The notes beneath the pieces are model-generated. The model did not search any database and was not told where the DNA came from. It worked only from the letters and a program-made list of their open reading frames with translations. This document shows, piece after piece, positions 24,628-32,390 of a stretch of DNA of 64,000 nt. A program made the position numbers and the translations under genes. The stretch's first letter is position 1. Each line of letters opens with the position of its first letter. The DNA comes from a virus. The stretch lies in IMG/VR virus record IMGVR_UViG_3300028786_000009, positions 1 through 64,000 of that record. The stretch is one strand, 5' to 3'.

Positions 24628-25472
24628 CGGGCGGCCTTCTCGACTTCGGCCTTGACCAGCTTCCATTCGGCCTGCGTCATCTTGGCGTCGATCGCCGCCA
24701 CCTTGAGCCGCACCAGCATCGCGGTGACGGCGTCAGCGTCCAGGCCCAGCGCCTTGATCTTCACGCGCAGGTTCGCGAGCTGGCCCTCGCCGACCAGGTC
24801 GCCGCCGGTGGCCGCCGCGGGGCCAGGCGCAGCCGCGGGTGCGGGCTCGGCGTTGGCAGCGCTGGCGCTGGCGCTCTTGCGTGCGGGCGCGGGCGCCGGC
24901 GGGTTGCGCGTGGTGGTGCGCTCGCCGGGCTCGTTGCCGTTGTCGTCGAGATCATCGTCGGCGGCGATGCACAGCGCCGACGACAGCATGTAGCGGCGCA
25001 TGTAGGTGATCAGCCCGCCGTAGATCTTCGGGTCCTCGGTCGGGCTCGGCGCCGGGATGCGCGACTCCAGGATGCCGCCGTCGCCGTGCGTGATCAGCGT
25101 CACGAGCCACGAGTTGCCCTCGGTGTCGGGCACGATCGGCTGCGCGATGCCCAGACCGTTGGCCGACAGCGCCGGGCGCACCGCCTGCAAGATGCCGTCG
25201 AGGTCCGCGAAGTCGAACTCATAGGCCGGCTTGTCGCGCGGGCGGATCTGCACGTGGCGGTTCTTGGCGATCGGGGGGAACGCGCCCTGCGCCTTGGCCA
25301 GCGCGGCGAACAGCGCGGGCAGCTTGGCCGGGTCCGAGGGGAACAGCGGCGCGCGGTTGGTGCGCATCGCGCGGTCGCGCTCGAACAGCTTGATCAGCAG
25401 CGCCTGTATCTGATCGAGCGTCGGCCCGGTGGGGGCCGCCGGGGCAGCGGCTTGGTCGACGACGGCGCTCAT
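24624..25472 (-). CDS. erf: ERF-family single-strand annealing protein
   Basis: 282 residues, ATG 25472, ATGA with the upstream stop. Residues 55-190 match ERF: AKAQGAFPPIAKN, YEFDFADLDGILQAVRPAL, ANGLGIAQP, ITYMRRYMLSSAL, then the acidic DDDLDDNG. An Ala/Pro-rich linker leads to a helical C-terminal domain (about 225-282). ERF proteins pair complementary single strands during phage recombination or circularisation. Next to the nuclease, with which it should act. Confidence 0.85.
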   Translation of the reverse strand: MSAVVDQAAAPAAPTGPTLDQIQALLIKLFERDRAMRTNRAPLFPSDPAKLPALFAALAKAQGAFPPIAKNRHVQIRPRDKPAYEFDFADLDGILQAVRPALSANGLGIAQPIVPDTEGNSWLVTLITHGDGGILESRIPAPSPTEDPKIYGGLITYMRRYMLSSALCIAADDDLDDNGNEPGERTTTRNPPAPAPARKSASASAANAEPAPAAAPGPAAATGGDLVGEGQLANLRVKIKALGLDADAVTAMLVRLKVAAIDAKMTQAEWKLVKAEVEKAAR

Positions 25473-25756
25473 TGCACACCGCCGATCGCGTAGTCCGCCG
25501 GGCAGTGGGCGTTCCAGATCGCGGCGTCGGCATCGATAGCCAAACGCTCGGCCACCAGGTGCGCGCGTTCGCGCCGGCCTTCGCCCCAGACGCGGTGATC
25601 GTCGCTGTAGTCATACGACCAGTCGTGCCGCTCGAGCGACGAGATGTAAGCCGCGCGGCGGTCCTCGGCGAGGGCGCTGGGCGGGGCGTTTTGGGGCGCG
25701 CAAATCCCGTGAGAAACGAGTATTTCCGCGAAGAGTGGGTGAAGGTTCGAGTCCAT
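25469..25756 (-). CDS. Hypothetical protein, first gene of the recombination operon
   Basis: 95 residues, ATG 25756, stop overlapping erf by ATGA. MDSNLHPLFAEILVSHGIC at the start; the middle is rich in Asp, Tyr and Arg (WSYDYSDDHRVWG). No family recognised. It lies about 45 bases downstream of the leftward promoter I propose at 25804-25832. Confidence 0.6.
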   Translation of the reverse strand: MDSNLHPLFAEILVSHGICAPQNAPPSALAEDRRAAYISSLERHDWSYDYSDDHRVWGEGRRERAHLVAERLAIDADAAIWNAHCPADYAIGGVQ

Positions 25757-25803
25757 TTTGAGAGGGAAGACGCTGCAAAACGTCGTGGTTTGAGATGAGC
25801 AGA

Positions 25804-25833
25804 ATTATGGGTGTCTTTTTGCCAACATGCAAC
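25804..25833 (-). promoter_or_regulatory. Leftward promoter of the recombination operon with TTTGC-type operator
   Basis: On the minus strand: -35 TTGCAT (25832-25827), 17-bp spacer, -10 CATAAT (25809-25804). On the plus strand the -35 overlaps TTTGCC-AACA-TGCAAC at 25818-25833, an imperfect copy of the TTTGCA-N4-TGCAAA palindrome. This is the best sigma70-like match in the divergent region. Confidence 0.55.
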
Positions 25834-25896
25834 CGCGACTGAGCGAAACGAAAGCATATGCGACCTGCACGAATCCGCAACAGCATATAAATTTGC

Positions 25897-25925
25897 TTGC
25901 AACTTGGATGTCGAATGCCTAGAAC
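25897..25925 (+). promoter_or_regulatory. Rightward promoter of the replication operon
   Basis: -35 TTGCAA (25897-25902), 17-bp spacer, -10 TAGAAC (25920-25925). The same hexamers and spacing recur at 32482-32510 (TTGCAA, 17, TAGACA). It directs transcription into a leader of about 110 bases before the Cro-like gene. Confidence 0.5.
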
Positions 25926-25945
25926 TGTGACCTAACCAGGGGAGT

Positions 25946-25993
25946 CCCCGTAAGGGTTGCCACGCAGTGGGCAGCAACGTACGGGGTCTTTTT
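25946..25993 (+). terminator. Hairpin terminator in the replication operon leader
   Basis: CCCCGTA (25946-25952) pairs with TACGGGG (25980-25986), with an inner GTTGC/GCAAC stem, followed by TCTTTTT (25987-25993). Only the rightward direction has a T run, and there is no rightward gene upstream. It therefore lies between the proposed promoter and the first gene, which implies attenuation or antitermination. Confidence 0.6.
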
Positions 25994-26042
25994 AGACATG
26001 AGCAGAAAATCGAGCACCCGAAAGGTGCGTTTCGAGGGCACC

Positions 26043-26255
26043 ATGGAAACAGCGATTGCAATCGAGCTAGCAGGCGGGCGCGACAAGCTCGCCGCCCTGC
26101 TGGGCGTGGCCACCATCACCACCTACCACTGGATCGGCATGCTGCCGGCCAAGCACGAGACGCTGCTGCGCGCGAAGCGGCCGAGGTGGTTCCGAGAGAT
26201 CGAGCGCCTGCGCGCCGAGCAGGCCGCGGAGACTGCCGCCAACGCCGAGTCGTGA
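26043..26255 (+). CDS. Cro-like helix-turn-helix protein
   Basis: 70 residues from ATG 26043, preceded by GAGGG. The frame is open from ATG 25998, but that start follows the terminator T run directly and has no ribosome site. AIELAGGRDKLAALLGVATITTYHWI is a small helix-turn-helix of the Cro/YdaS type (given here as a region, residues 4-30). First gene of the replication operon and probably a repressor or antirepressor of the divergent promoters. Confidence 0.65.
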   Translation: METAIAIELAGGRDKLAALLGVATITTYHWIGMLPAKHETLLRAKRPRWFREIERLRAEQAAETAANAES

Positions 26256-26269
26256 CGCGGGGGCCGGCG

Positions 26270-26593
26270 ATGTCACAAGAACAGATCCCGCTCGACTTCG
26301 ACACCCTGCCTATCCACATCGAGACGACGACCAGCACGCGCTGGTCCGAGATCGCCTGGATGCATGCACAGGCTTACCTGGCCGGCCTGTCGTCGGGCAC
26401 CCCCGTCACCGCCGAGCGAATGCGCATCGTCGCCGAGGAGCACGGCTGTCCGGTGCCCGTCGACCGGCGCGCCTGGGGCGGCGTGATCAACCGCGCCGCC
26501 AGCGCGCGCCTGGTGGTCAAGACCGACGATCAGGTTCGCGCCACGCTGCGCAACGTGCACCGCCAGCTCATCACCCAGTGGGTGCGGTCATGA
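26270..26593 (+). CDS. Phage replication-module hypothetical protein
   Basis: 107 residues, ATG 26270. IAWMHAQAYLAGLSSGTPVTAERM, WGGVINRAASARLVV and the WV end resemble a small winged-helix-like protein I often see next to phage initiators. Stop overlaps the initiator start by ATGA. Function unknown; position suggests a role in initiation. Confidence 0.55.
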   Translation: MSQEQIPLDFDTLPIHIETTTSTRWSEIAWMHAQAYLAGLSSGTPVTAERMRIVAEEHGCPVPVDRRAWGGVINRAASARLVVKTDDQVRATLRNVHRQLITQWVRS

Positions 26594-27732
26594 GCGCGGC
26601 CGAGATGGCCCCGGCGGCCAAGCCCCCGGGGCGCTACCGCAAGGTCGAGGTACGCACGTGGGGCGACGAGCGCTTTCGCGCCCTGTCCAAGCTGCCGCCG
26701 TGCGGGCAGGGGCTGTGGCTGTACCTGATGGTCGGCCCGCGCACCGGGCAGATCCCCGGGCTCATCTGCGCCGGCCCGGCGGCGATGGCCGAAGACCTGG
26801 GTTGGCCGCTGAAAGGCTTCCAGGAAGCCTTTCGGGAAGCCTTCGCCTATGGCATGGCGCAAGCCGACTTCGAGGCCCGCCTGGTGTGGCTGCCGAACGC
26901 CATTCGCCATAATCCACCGGCCTCGCCGAACGTGGTCAAAAGCTGGGGCGCGGAGTTCGATTTGGTGCCCGAATGCGCCCTGAAACGTACCGCGTACGAT
27001 GCGCTAAGAGTGAGCATTCATGCGGTCGGCGAAGCCTTCGGGCAAGCCTTCGACAAGTCTTGGCGAAAGCCTTCCGCTAAGCCTTCCCCTAAGCCTTCCC
27101 TTATGCCTTCACCGAACCAGGAACAGGAACAGGAACAGGAACAGGAGCAGGAATTCAACAGCCTATCGGACCCTAACGGGTCCTCGTCGACGCCGCTGGC
27201 GCCGACCGCCGGGACCCCCGGAAATATGGCGAATGGGGGAAATATGGCGAATGGCGAAGCGCCCCCGAAGCCAGCCAGGAAGGCCAAGAAAACGGCCGAG
27301 CCGAAACCGGGGCTCTTGCCCTGCCCGTACAAGGCCATCATCGCCCTGTACCACGAGCACCTGCCGATGCTGCCGCGCGTGGTCCTCGAAAACGACCGAC
27401 GCCACGCGCTGATGCGCAAGTTCTGGGCGTTCCCCCTCACGAGCATCCGCAGGGACGGCACACGCCGCGCCAATAACGCCGAAGAGGCGCTCGCCTGGAT
27501 CGGCCAATACTTCGAACGCGCATCGCATAACCCGTTCCTGATGGGGGAGGGGCGGCGCGACGGCGAGCATGCGAACTGGCGCTGCGACTTCGATTTCCTC
27601 ATGAGCGAGCGGGGCATGAAGCAGGTGATCGAGAAAACCCAGGTGCCAGCGTCCGACGAACCGCCGGCACTGCCGGCACCCCCGCCCAGCGTTCCCGATC
27701 AAGCCCTGTTGGCCCTGGAGGCAGCATCGTGA
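26590..27732 (+). CDS. Replication initiator with internal iterons (lambda O analogue)
   Basis: 380 residues, ATG 26590. Residues 15-130 look like the winged-helix replisome-organiser domain (VEVRTWGDERFRALSKLPP, AMAEDLGWPL). Residues 140-230 are repetitive: K-P-S-rich units then a (EQ)n stretch, then two NMANG units. The C-terminal 140 residues form a second domain. The next large gene is a DnaB-type helicase, as expected for an initiator-loader pair. Its own DNA carries ten 12-bp-phased repeats. Confidence 0.72.
   Translation: MSAAEMAPAAKPPGRYRKVEVRTWGDERFRALSKLPPCGQGLWLYLMVGPRTGQIPGLICAGPAAMAEDLGWPLKGFQEAFREAFAYGMAQADFEARLVWLPNAIRHNPPASPNVVKSWGAEFDLVPECALKRTAYDALRVSIHAVGEAFGQAFDKSWRKPSAKPSPKPSLMPSPNQEQEQEQEQEQEFNSLSDPNGSSSTPLAPTAGTPGNMANGGNMANGEAPPKPARKAKKTAEPKPGLLPCPYKAIIALYHEHLPMLPRVVLENDRRHALMRKFWAFPLTSIRRDGTRRANNAEEALAWIGQYFERASHNPFLMGEGRRDGEHANWRCDFDFLMSERGMKQVIEKTQVPASDEPPALPAPPPSVPDQALLALEAAS
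26813..27110 (+). repeat. Two clusters of 12-bp-phased AAGCCTTC iterons (candidate origin)
   Basis: Cluster 1: AAGGCTTC at 26813, AAGCCTTTC at 26825, AAGCCTTC at 26837. Cluster 2: AAGCCTTC at 27032, 27044, 27067, 27079 and 27091, AAGTCTTG at 27055 and ATGCCTTC at 27103. All steps are 12 bp except one of 11. The 11-bp step changes the codon phase (EAF, QAF then KPS units), so DNA rather than peptide is conserved. This resembles the lambda origin inside gene O. Confidence 0.72.
27220..27254 (+). repeat. Tandem 17-bp repeat carrying the AATATGGCG motif
   Basis: Two exact copies of GGAAATATGGCGAATGG, at 27220-27236 and 27238-27254, 18 bp apart, inside the initiator gene (encoding two NMANG units). 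AAATATGGCG is the same motif as in the boxes at 8756-8853 and 34384-34428. It lies about 110 bp after the second iteron cluster and is the most AT-rich part of the gene's repetitive middle, so it might serve the origin. Confidence 0.6.
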
Positions 27733-27992
27733 TGAACTACCGTTCGAGGCAATGGTTTCGGCGCGCACCGCTCAACGGCTTGCCGGCCAACACGCTGCGC
27801 GAGGTGGACCCCTCGGCGCTGGACTGGTGGGAAGACACCGCGGGGGCCGCGCAGCGCGAGCGCTGGCAGCGTGAGCACCTGGGCTGGCAACCCTCGCGGC
27901 GGGGCACCGTCGGCTGCGCGCTGGTGGCGCTGGCGCTGCTGGCGGTGATCGCCTGGCACACGCTGGCGCTGTGGGCCTGGTGGCAGGCATGA
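27732..27992 (+). CDS. Small membrane-anchored protein
   Basis: 86 residues from ATG 27732; a GTG at 27729 also overlaps the initiator stop. N-terminal 60 residues are Arg/Trp-rich, with a single C-terminal membrane segment (ALVALALLAVIAW). No family recognised. Sandwiched between initiator and helicase and coupled to both, so it may hold replication proteins at the membrane; this is inference. Confidence 0.55.
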   Translation: MNYRSRQWFRRAPLNGLPANTLREVDPSALDWWEDTAGAAQRERWQREHLGWQPSRRGTVGCALVALALLAVIAWHTLALWAWWQA

Positions 27993-29440
27993 CGGCGCGC
28001 TTCGTCCCGCGTGAGGCCGACGACGGCGCCGGCGGCTATCCGGCCCTGCTCGACACGCCGCGCGTGCCCTGGAGCCCCGAGGCCGAGCAGTCGGTGCTGG
28101 GCGGCCTGCTGCTCGACAACGCGGCCCACGACCGCATCGCCGGGGTGCTGGAGGCGAACAGCTTTTTCTCCCAGCAGCACACGCTCGTCTGGGGCGTCAT
28201 CACCGGGCTGATCGCCGCGGGCAAGCCGGCCGACGTGATCACGGTGTTCGAGGAGCTGCGCGAGCGTGGCCTAGGCGAGCGCTCGGGCGGCCTGGCCTAC
28301 CTCAACGCGCTGGCCCAGTCGGTGCCGAGCGCGGCCAACATCCGCCGCTACGCCGAGATCGTGCGCGAGCGCCACGGCGAGCGGATGCTGCGGTTTGCCT
28401 GCGACGAGGCGCTGACGATGGCGCTTGGCACCGGCTCGATGGCCACCAAGCTGGACGCCATCCAGGGCAAGTTCTCGGCGCTGTCGCGCCACCAGGTGCG
28501 CTCGATGCCGGTGTCCATGCGCGGCGTGGCCGCGGCCTGCCTCGAGGCGGTGCAGAACGTCGCCGAGGGCAACGGCCCCGAGTGCTGGAGCACGCACCTC
28601 GGGGTGCTCGACCGGCTGCTGCTGGGCGGCTTCCGGCCGGGCCGGGTCTACTTCGTCGGCGCGCGCCCCTCGGTGGGCAAGAGCGCGCTGGCGCAGTGGT
28701 GGACGCTGCAACTGGCGCGCGCCACCGAGGCGGTGACATCGCTGATCCTGTCCCAGGAGATGCCCAAGCGCGAGGTGGGCGACCGCGCGCTGGCGATGGT
28801 CGCGCAGGTGCCCTACGAGGGCATCCAGACCGGCACCCTGTCGCAGGCGCAGTGGAGCGCGCTGAGCGAGGCCACCGACATCCTGGCCGGCCTGCCGACC
28901 TACGTCGACGACCAGGCCGACCTGACGATCGGCGACATCCGCATGAAGGCGCGCTACGTGCCAGGCATGCGGCTGCTGGTGGTCGACTACGTGCAGTTGT
29001 GCAAGGGCGCCGACGAGGGCAACCCGAACCGCAACCAGGAGCTCGAGATCATCAGCCGCGGGCTCAAGAGCCTGGCCAAGGAGCTGGACTGCGCCGTCGT
29101 CGTGCTCTCGCAGCTCAAGCGCTACGTCGACGAGCGCCCGCACAAGCGCCCGATCATGAGCGACCTCAAGGACTGCGGCGGCCTGGAGCAAGACGCCGAC
29201 GCGGTGATCCTGCTGTTCCCGGTGATGTGGCGCCGGCACGAGGGCATCTGGCTCATCGGCATGGACCTGCCGAAGAACCGCCAAGGCCCCAAGGGCAGCG
29301 GCCTGCTCGCGTTCAAGCCGACCACGCTCGACTGGTGGGAGGAAACGCGCTACGACCTGGACGAGCTGCTCAAGCCCGGGGCGCGCCAGTCGAAGACATC
29401 CCTGGCCTCGTTGCCGGCACAACAGCAAAAGGAGCTGTAG
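27989..29440 (+). CDS. DnaB-type replicative helicase
   Basis: 483 residues, ATG 27989 overlapping the previous TGA. DnaB N-terminal domain at about 15-135 (EAEQSVLGGLLLDN, SAANIRRYAEIV). RecA-like ATPase from about 190, with Walker A GARPSVGKSAL near 224-234, RLLVVDYVQL (Walker B) and the VLSQLKR region. It unwinds DNA at the phage fork. Encoded directly after its likely loader, the initiator. Confidence 0.9.
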   Translation: MTARFVPREADDGAGGYPALLDTPRVPWSPEAEQSVLGGLLLDNAAHDRIAGVLEANSFFSQQHTLVWGVITGLIAAGKPADVITVFEELRERGLGERSGGLAYLNALAQSVPSAANIRRYAEIVRERHGERMLRFACDEALTMALGTGSMATKLDAIQGKFSALSRHQVRSMPVSMRGVAAACLEAVQNVAEGNGPECWSTHLGVLDRLLLGGFRPGRVYFVGARPSVGKSALAQWWTLQLARATEAVTSLILSQEMPKREVGDRALAMVAQVPYEGIQTGTLSQAQWSALSEATDILAGLPTYVDDQADLTIGDIRMKARYVPGMRLLVVDYVQLCKGADEGNPNRNQELEIISRGLKSLAKELDCAVVVLSQLKRYVDERPHKRPIMSDLKDCGGLEQDADAVILLFPVMWRRHEGIWLIGMDLPKNRQGPKGSGLLAFKPTTLDWWEETRYDLDELLKPGARQSKTSLASLPAQQQKEL

Positions 29441-29443
29441 ACC

Positions 29444-30157
29444 ATGACCAACGACCAGCACTCACGCATGCGTCAGGCCGCGCGCCACCTGTTGGACCTG
29501 TCGCAAACCGGCACCGCGGTGGATGCGCTGGCGGTGCAGTGGGCGCGCAAGGTGCTGGCCAGCAAGGGGCCGGCCGCGCGCGTGGCCTTCCAGCGCGAGA
29601 AGATCCTGGCGGTGCTGCGCAGCGCGCCGCCGCAGGGCATGACGGCAGTGCAGATCCGCCAGGTCTGCGACATGAGCGCCAACACCTGCAACTTCACGTT
29701 GCACTGCATGGTCGAGCGCGGCCTGACGGCACGGCTGATGGTGCACGGGCGCAGTCGCTACTTCACCGACATCGAGGCGCTGGAGGTGGGCCGCCCGCTG
29801 GTGGCCGCCGAGGAGCGCGAGCGCGAGTTCGCGCGCATGCCACCGCCCAAGCCCAAGCCCGAGCCCAAGCCGCAGCCCGAGCCCGAGCCGCACGTGGAGC
29901 CGCGAGCCAAGCGCGCGATCAAGGTCCGAGGCGGGGGCAGCAGCAGCAGCGGCGGGGGCGGCGGTGGCGGTGGCGGTGGCGCGCCCATGCGCTGGGCTCC
30001 TGCGCCACGCACACCGCCCGCGGCGCTGCCCGACGGCGTGCCGGTGACGGTGCTGCCCAGCCACCTCGGGGCGCGCTTCCAGGTGCGCGAGCCGGTCGAG
30101 GGCATCGGCGCCATGGCCGAGTGGCTGCGCCGACGCAGCCTCGAGCTGCCGGCATGA
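29444..30157 (+). CDS. Winged-helix protein with Pro-Lys and polyglycine linker
   Basis: 237 residues, ATG 29444. Residues 45-110 look like a winged helix (FQREKILAVLRSAPPQGM, VQIRQVCDMSAN). Residues about 128-145 are a KPKPEPKPQPEP repeat and 163-180 a polyserine-polyglycine run, from simple DNA repeats at 29850-29985. The last 55 residues are unlike known families. Possible replication accessory or regulator. Confidence 0.58.
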   Translation: MTNDQHSRMRQAARHLLDLSQTGTAVDALAVQWARKVLASKGPAARVAFQREKILAVLRSAPPQGMTAVQIRQVCDMSANTCNFTLHCMVERGLTARLMVHGRSRYFTDIEALEVGRPLVAAEEREREFARMPPPKPKPEPKPQPEPEPHVEPRAKRAIKVRGGGSSSSGGGGGGGGGGAPMRWAPAPRTPPAALPDGVPVTVLPSHLGARFQVREPVEGIGAMAEWLRRRSLELPA

Positions 30158-30657
30158 GCACGCTGGTGCTGCGCCTGCCGTACCCGATCTCGGGCAACGA
30201 CTACTGGGCGCACCGCTGCTACTACGACAAGAAGACGCGCGCCTATCGTGCCGTCACGCACCGCACCCACGAGGCCAACGCGTACATCGACGAGTGCCGC
30301 TGGATCGCCAAGAAGGCCGGCATCTACCAGCCGCTGTCGGGCCGCCTGGTGGTGGGCTACCGGCTGTACCCGCACCGCCCGCAGGACTGGGCCACGCGCC
30401 AGCGCAAGCTGGGCGAGTGGTGGGACGACGGCGTGCGCTGCATCGACCTGGGCAACGCCGAGAAAGTGGTGTCCGACGCGATGCAGGGGCTGCTGTATGC
30501 CGACGATGCACAGTTTCGCAAACTGGTGCTCGAACGCATGGAGCCCGACGCCAACGGGGCGCGGCTGATGGCCTTCATCCAGCGCGTGGAGCGTGCGCAG
30601 CTCACGCTGCTGGCGTCGCCACCGCTGCGTGACGTCGTAATTTCTGCTCATGTCTGA
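30154..30657 (+). CDS. rusA: RusA-type Holliday-junction resolvase
   Basis: 167 residues, ATG 30154 overlapping the previous TGA. Pattern: GNDYWAHR near the start, then CIDLGNAEKVVSDAMQGLLY and DDAQFRK at about 95-120. These are the Asp-rich motifs of RusA, which cleaves four-way junctions during recombination or packaging. It is larger than the usual 120-residue RusA by about 40 C-terminal residues. Confidence 0.82.
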   Translation: MSTLVLRLPYPISGNDYWAHRCYYDKKTRAYRAVTHRTHEANAYIDECRWIAKKAGIYQPLSGRLVVGYRLYPHRPQDWATRQRKLGEWWDDGVRCIDLGNAEKVVSDAMQGLLYADDAQFRKLVLERMEPDANGARLMAFIQRVERAQLTLLASPPLRDVVISAHV

Positions 30658-30729
30658 GATGGGGTATTCCAACGGGGTCATTCGGCGTGATACGATGAAA
30701 TCTCCTCATTTCAAACCAAGGATGCTTGC

Positions 30730-30966
30730 ATGCTTAAATTACTCACCACCCTGGGCGCCGCGCTCGTTCTGAGCACCGCCGCCCACGCTGTCGGCCTGGC
30801 CGACGTGATCGCCGCCGACGAGGCGATCGAGGCCGCCAAGGCGCAGAAGAAGGCCGCGATGAAGGGCCTGACCCCGGTCGAGCGCGCCGAGGTGCGCCTG
30901 GCCAACGCGCAGCGCTCGCTGGACAAGGCGCGCCGCTCCGGCGAGCGCAAGGAGGCCAGCAAGTGA
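30730..30966 (+). CDS. Small exported protein with signal peptide
   Basis: 78 residues, ATG 30730, with AAGGA upstream. MLKLLTTLGAALVLSTAAHA is a signal peptide with AHA cleavage site near residue 20; no lipobox Cys. The mature 58 residues are helical, Ala/Lys/Arg-rich. A periplasmic phage protein between replication genes is unusual; it may modify the cell envelope. No family known. Confidence 0.6.
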   Translation: MLKLLTTLGAALVLSTAAHAVGLADVIAADEAIEAAKAQKKAAMKGLTPVERAEVRLANAQRSLDKARRSGERKEASK

Positions 30967-31283
30967 GCATCACCACCGTCAAGCCGATCGCCACGCGCAC
31001 GTTCACCACGGCGCTGGTCGAGCACGGGTCCTGGGGCGGGCGCGCGCTGGGCGAGCACGAGTCGACGATGGAGCTGTTCCACGACGAGGCCGACCCGCTG
31101 CGCGGCTACATCGAGTGGGACATCCCCGCGCTCGAAACCGGCGAGGGCATCGGCCTGACCTACGAGCTGATGCCCGATGGCCGGCGCGAGCTGGTCGAGT
31201 ACGACGGCATCATGAGCCTGCCGCTCGAAGCCAAGCTGATCCTCGAATCGGTGGGCATCGTGGTGGGCGAGGACATGGTGTGA
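30963..31283 (+). CDS. Hypothetical protein
   Basis: 106 residues from GTG 30963 (GTGA coupling). Strand-rich and acidic: FTTALVEHGSWGGRALGEHES, YIEWDIPALE, EGIGLTYELM. No family recognised, though the acidic C-terminus resembles small cupin-like or nucleic-acid-mimic proteins. Overlaps the next gene by TGATG. Confidence 0.55.
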   Translation: MSITTVKPIATRTFTTALVEHGSWGGRALGEHESTMELFHDEADPLRGYIEWDIPALETGEGIGLTYELMPDGRRELVEYDGIMSLPLEAKLILESVGIVVGEDMV

Positions 31284-31615
31284 TGATCGAGCCCTACAAC
31301 TTCGAAGCGCTGCCGGCGCGCGCGGTCGAGTCGCTGACGCGCTGGATCGAGCGCGGCCAGTTGCCAAGCAGCGGCTTTCTCGGCGCGGTGCTGCGCAACG
31401 ACTTGTGCGATGCCTGCGCGCGCGCTGACAGCACCAACGCCGGCTTGCTGCGGGTCTACATGGCCTGGCTGTCCAAGGTGGCGCCCTCGGTGTGCTGGGG
31501 CTCGCCGGCCAAGGTCGACGCGTGGGTGCGCTTTCACGCCGGCACGCCCGACCAGGCCGAGCGCGACGCACTCGGCTACAACCGCCCGGTCCACGGGCTG
31601 CGAGGCCGGTCATGA
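31283..31615 (+). CDS. Hypothetical protein
   Basis: 110 residues, ATG 31283 (TGATG). Starts MIEPYNFEALPARAVESLTR, contains LCDACARADS, and then SVCWGSPAKVDAW. Mixed helical fold. No family known. Coupled to the next gene by ATGA. Confidence 0.55.
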   Translation: MIEPYNFEALPARAVESLTRWIERGQLPSSGFLGAVLRNDLCDACARADSTNAGLLRVYMAWLSKVAPSVCWGSPAKVDAWVRFHAGTPDQAERDALGYNRPVHGLRGRS

Positions 31616-31839
31616 CGCGCTCGCGCGGCACCTTGCGCTGGCTGACGTGCTGCGTGTGCGGCGCTGATGCCGGGCGCTTCGAGCAGCACTGGAACCGCGA
31701 CGACTTCTTCGGCATCTGTGTGCGCTGCGTGATGTGGGAGCGCACCCGGCTCGAAGAGGAAGAAATCACGCGGCTGTACGGCGTGCAGGGCGTCAACTTC
31801 GCCGCACCAGTCGACCAACCGGAGGTCAGCGCACCATGA
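31612..31839 (+). CDS. Small zinc-ribbon protein
   Basis: 75 residues, ATG 31612. CCVCGAD and GICVRCVMW supply a four-Cys zinc site, with an acidic helix between and after. No family name. Overlaps the next gene by ATGA. Confidence 0.58.
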   Translation: MTRSRGTLRWLTCCVCGADAGRFEQHWNRDDFFGICVRCVMWERTRLEEEEITRLYGVQGVNFAAPVDQPEVSAP

Positions 31840-32057
31840 GCAGCACCGCAGACATCGCGAGCCTCGAGCCCAAGGACCACCCCCCGACGGCGAGCGCGGT
31901 GGCAGCGGGTATGGACAACGTGGCCGACAGGGTCGACACGCAGTGCCCGGCGTGCAGCGGCGAGAGCATGCTGCTCGGGCGCCACGCGCGCCAGTTGCAC
32001 CTGCGCTGCCGGCGCTGCGGCTGGGTCTTCGCGGTGTCGATCCCGCCCGACGGCTGA
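31836..32057 (+). CDS. Small zinc-ribbon protein
   Basis: 73 residues, ATG 31836. The N-terminus is disordered. CPACSGES and CRRCGWVF make a classic two-CxxC ribbon in the C-terminal half, as in transcription or replication accessory proteins. Last coupled gene before the hairpin at 32082. Confidence 0.58.
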   Translation: MSSTADIASLEPKDHPPTASAVAAGMDNVADRVDTQCPACSGESMLLGRHARQLHLRCRRCGWVFAVSIPPDG

Positions 32058-32081
32058 ACCGACTTACCACCAGGTGTGATG

Positions 32082-32108
32082 ACGGCCCTTCGGGGCCGTT
32101 GTCGTTTG
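32082..32108 (+). terminator. UUCG hairpin terminator after the replication operon
   Basis: ACGGCCC (32082-32088), TTCG loop, GGGCCGT (32093-32099), then TGTCGTTTG. The stem is perfect with a stable tetraloop, but the T tract is weak. A plausible end for the replication operon; the gene at 32127 starts 28 bases beyond it. Confidence 0.55.
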
Positions 32109-32126
32109 TCGCCTATGCTGGCTCGC

Positions 32127-32390
32127 ATGGCTGTCTACGTCGTGCGCGCGACCAAGATCCCGGGCGTGGTGCACGTCGAGATCGATGGCGGCATCCCGAA
32201 ACGATATGTCGACCTGGCCGGGCCGCCGGCCGGTATCGACTGGGCCAAATTACCGCAATCCGTGCGAGTCGCCGTGTTAGCTCACTTCGAGCGCATGCGT
32301 GCGGGCGAGGAACTCATCGCTAGGGCCGAGATTGCCCGCCTCGATATTCCCGATATTGGTGCGGCGGGCGACATGCTCGGGGATTCTTGA
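32127..32390 (+). CDS. Small hypothetical protein
   Basis: 87 residues from ATG 32127; ATG 32115 is possible. Neither has a strong ribosome site. VYVVRATKIPGVVHVEIDGG opens a strand-rich start, then IDWAKLPQSVRVAVLAHF. Reading frame and codon use look real to the TGA at 32390. Its third-position use is less GC-rich than its neighbours', so it may be recently acquired. Confidence 0.45.
   Translation: MAVYVVRATKIPGVVHVEIDGGIPKRYVDLAGPPAGIDWAKLPQSVRVAVLAHFERMRAGEELIARAEIARLDIPDIGAAGDMLGDS

Noticed and set aside
27120-27155. CAGGAA tandem units as a regulatory element
   Set aside because: They encode a Gln-Glu run in the initiator. Unlike the AAGCCTTC units, DNA and peptide repeat together, so no DNA-level signal can be claimed.
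28582-30657. A 691-codon plus-strand frame
   Set aside because: It is a shadow of the helicase and winged-helix genes; only its last 168 codons (30154-30657, RusA) are coding.
30690-30716. TGAAAT-N6-ATTTCA inverted repeat before the exported protein
   Set aside because: Short arms, not repeated elsewhere, and no convincing promoter beside it.
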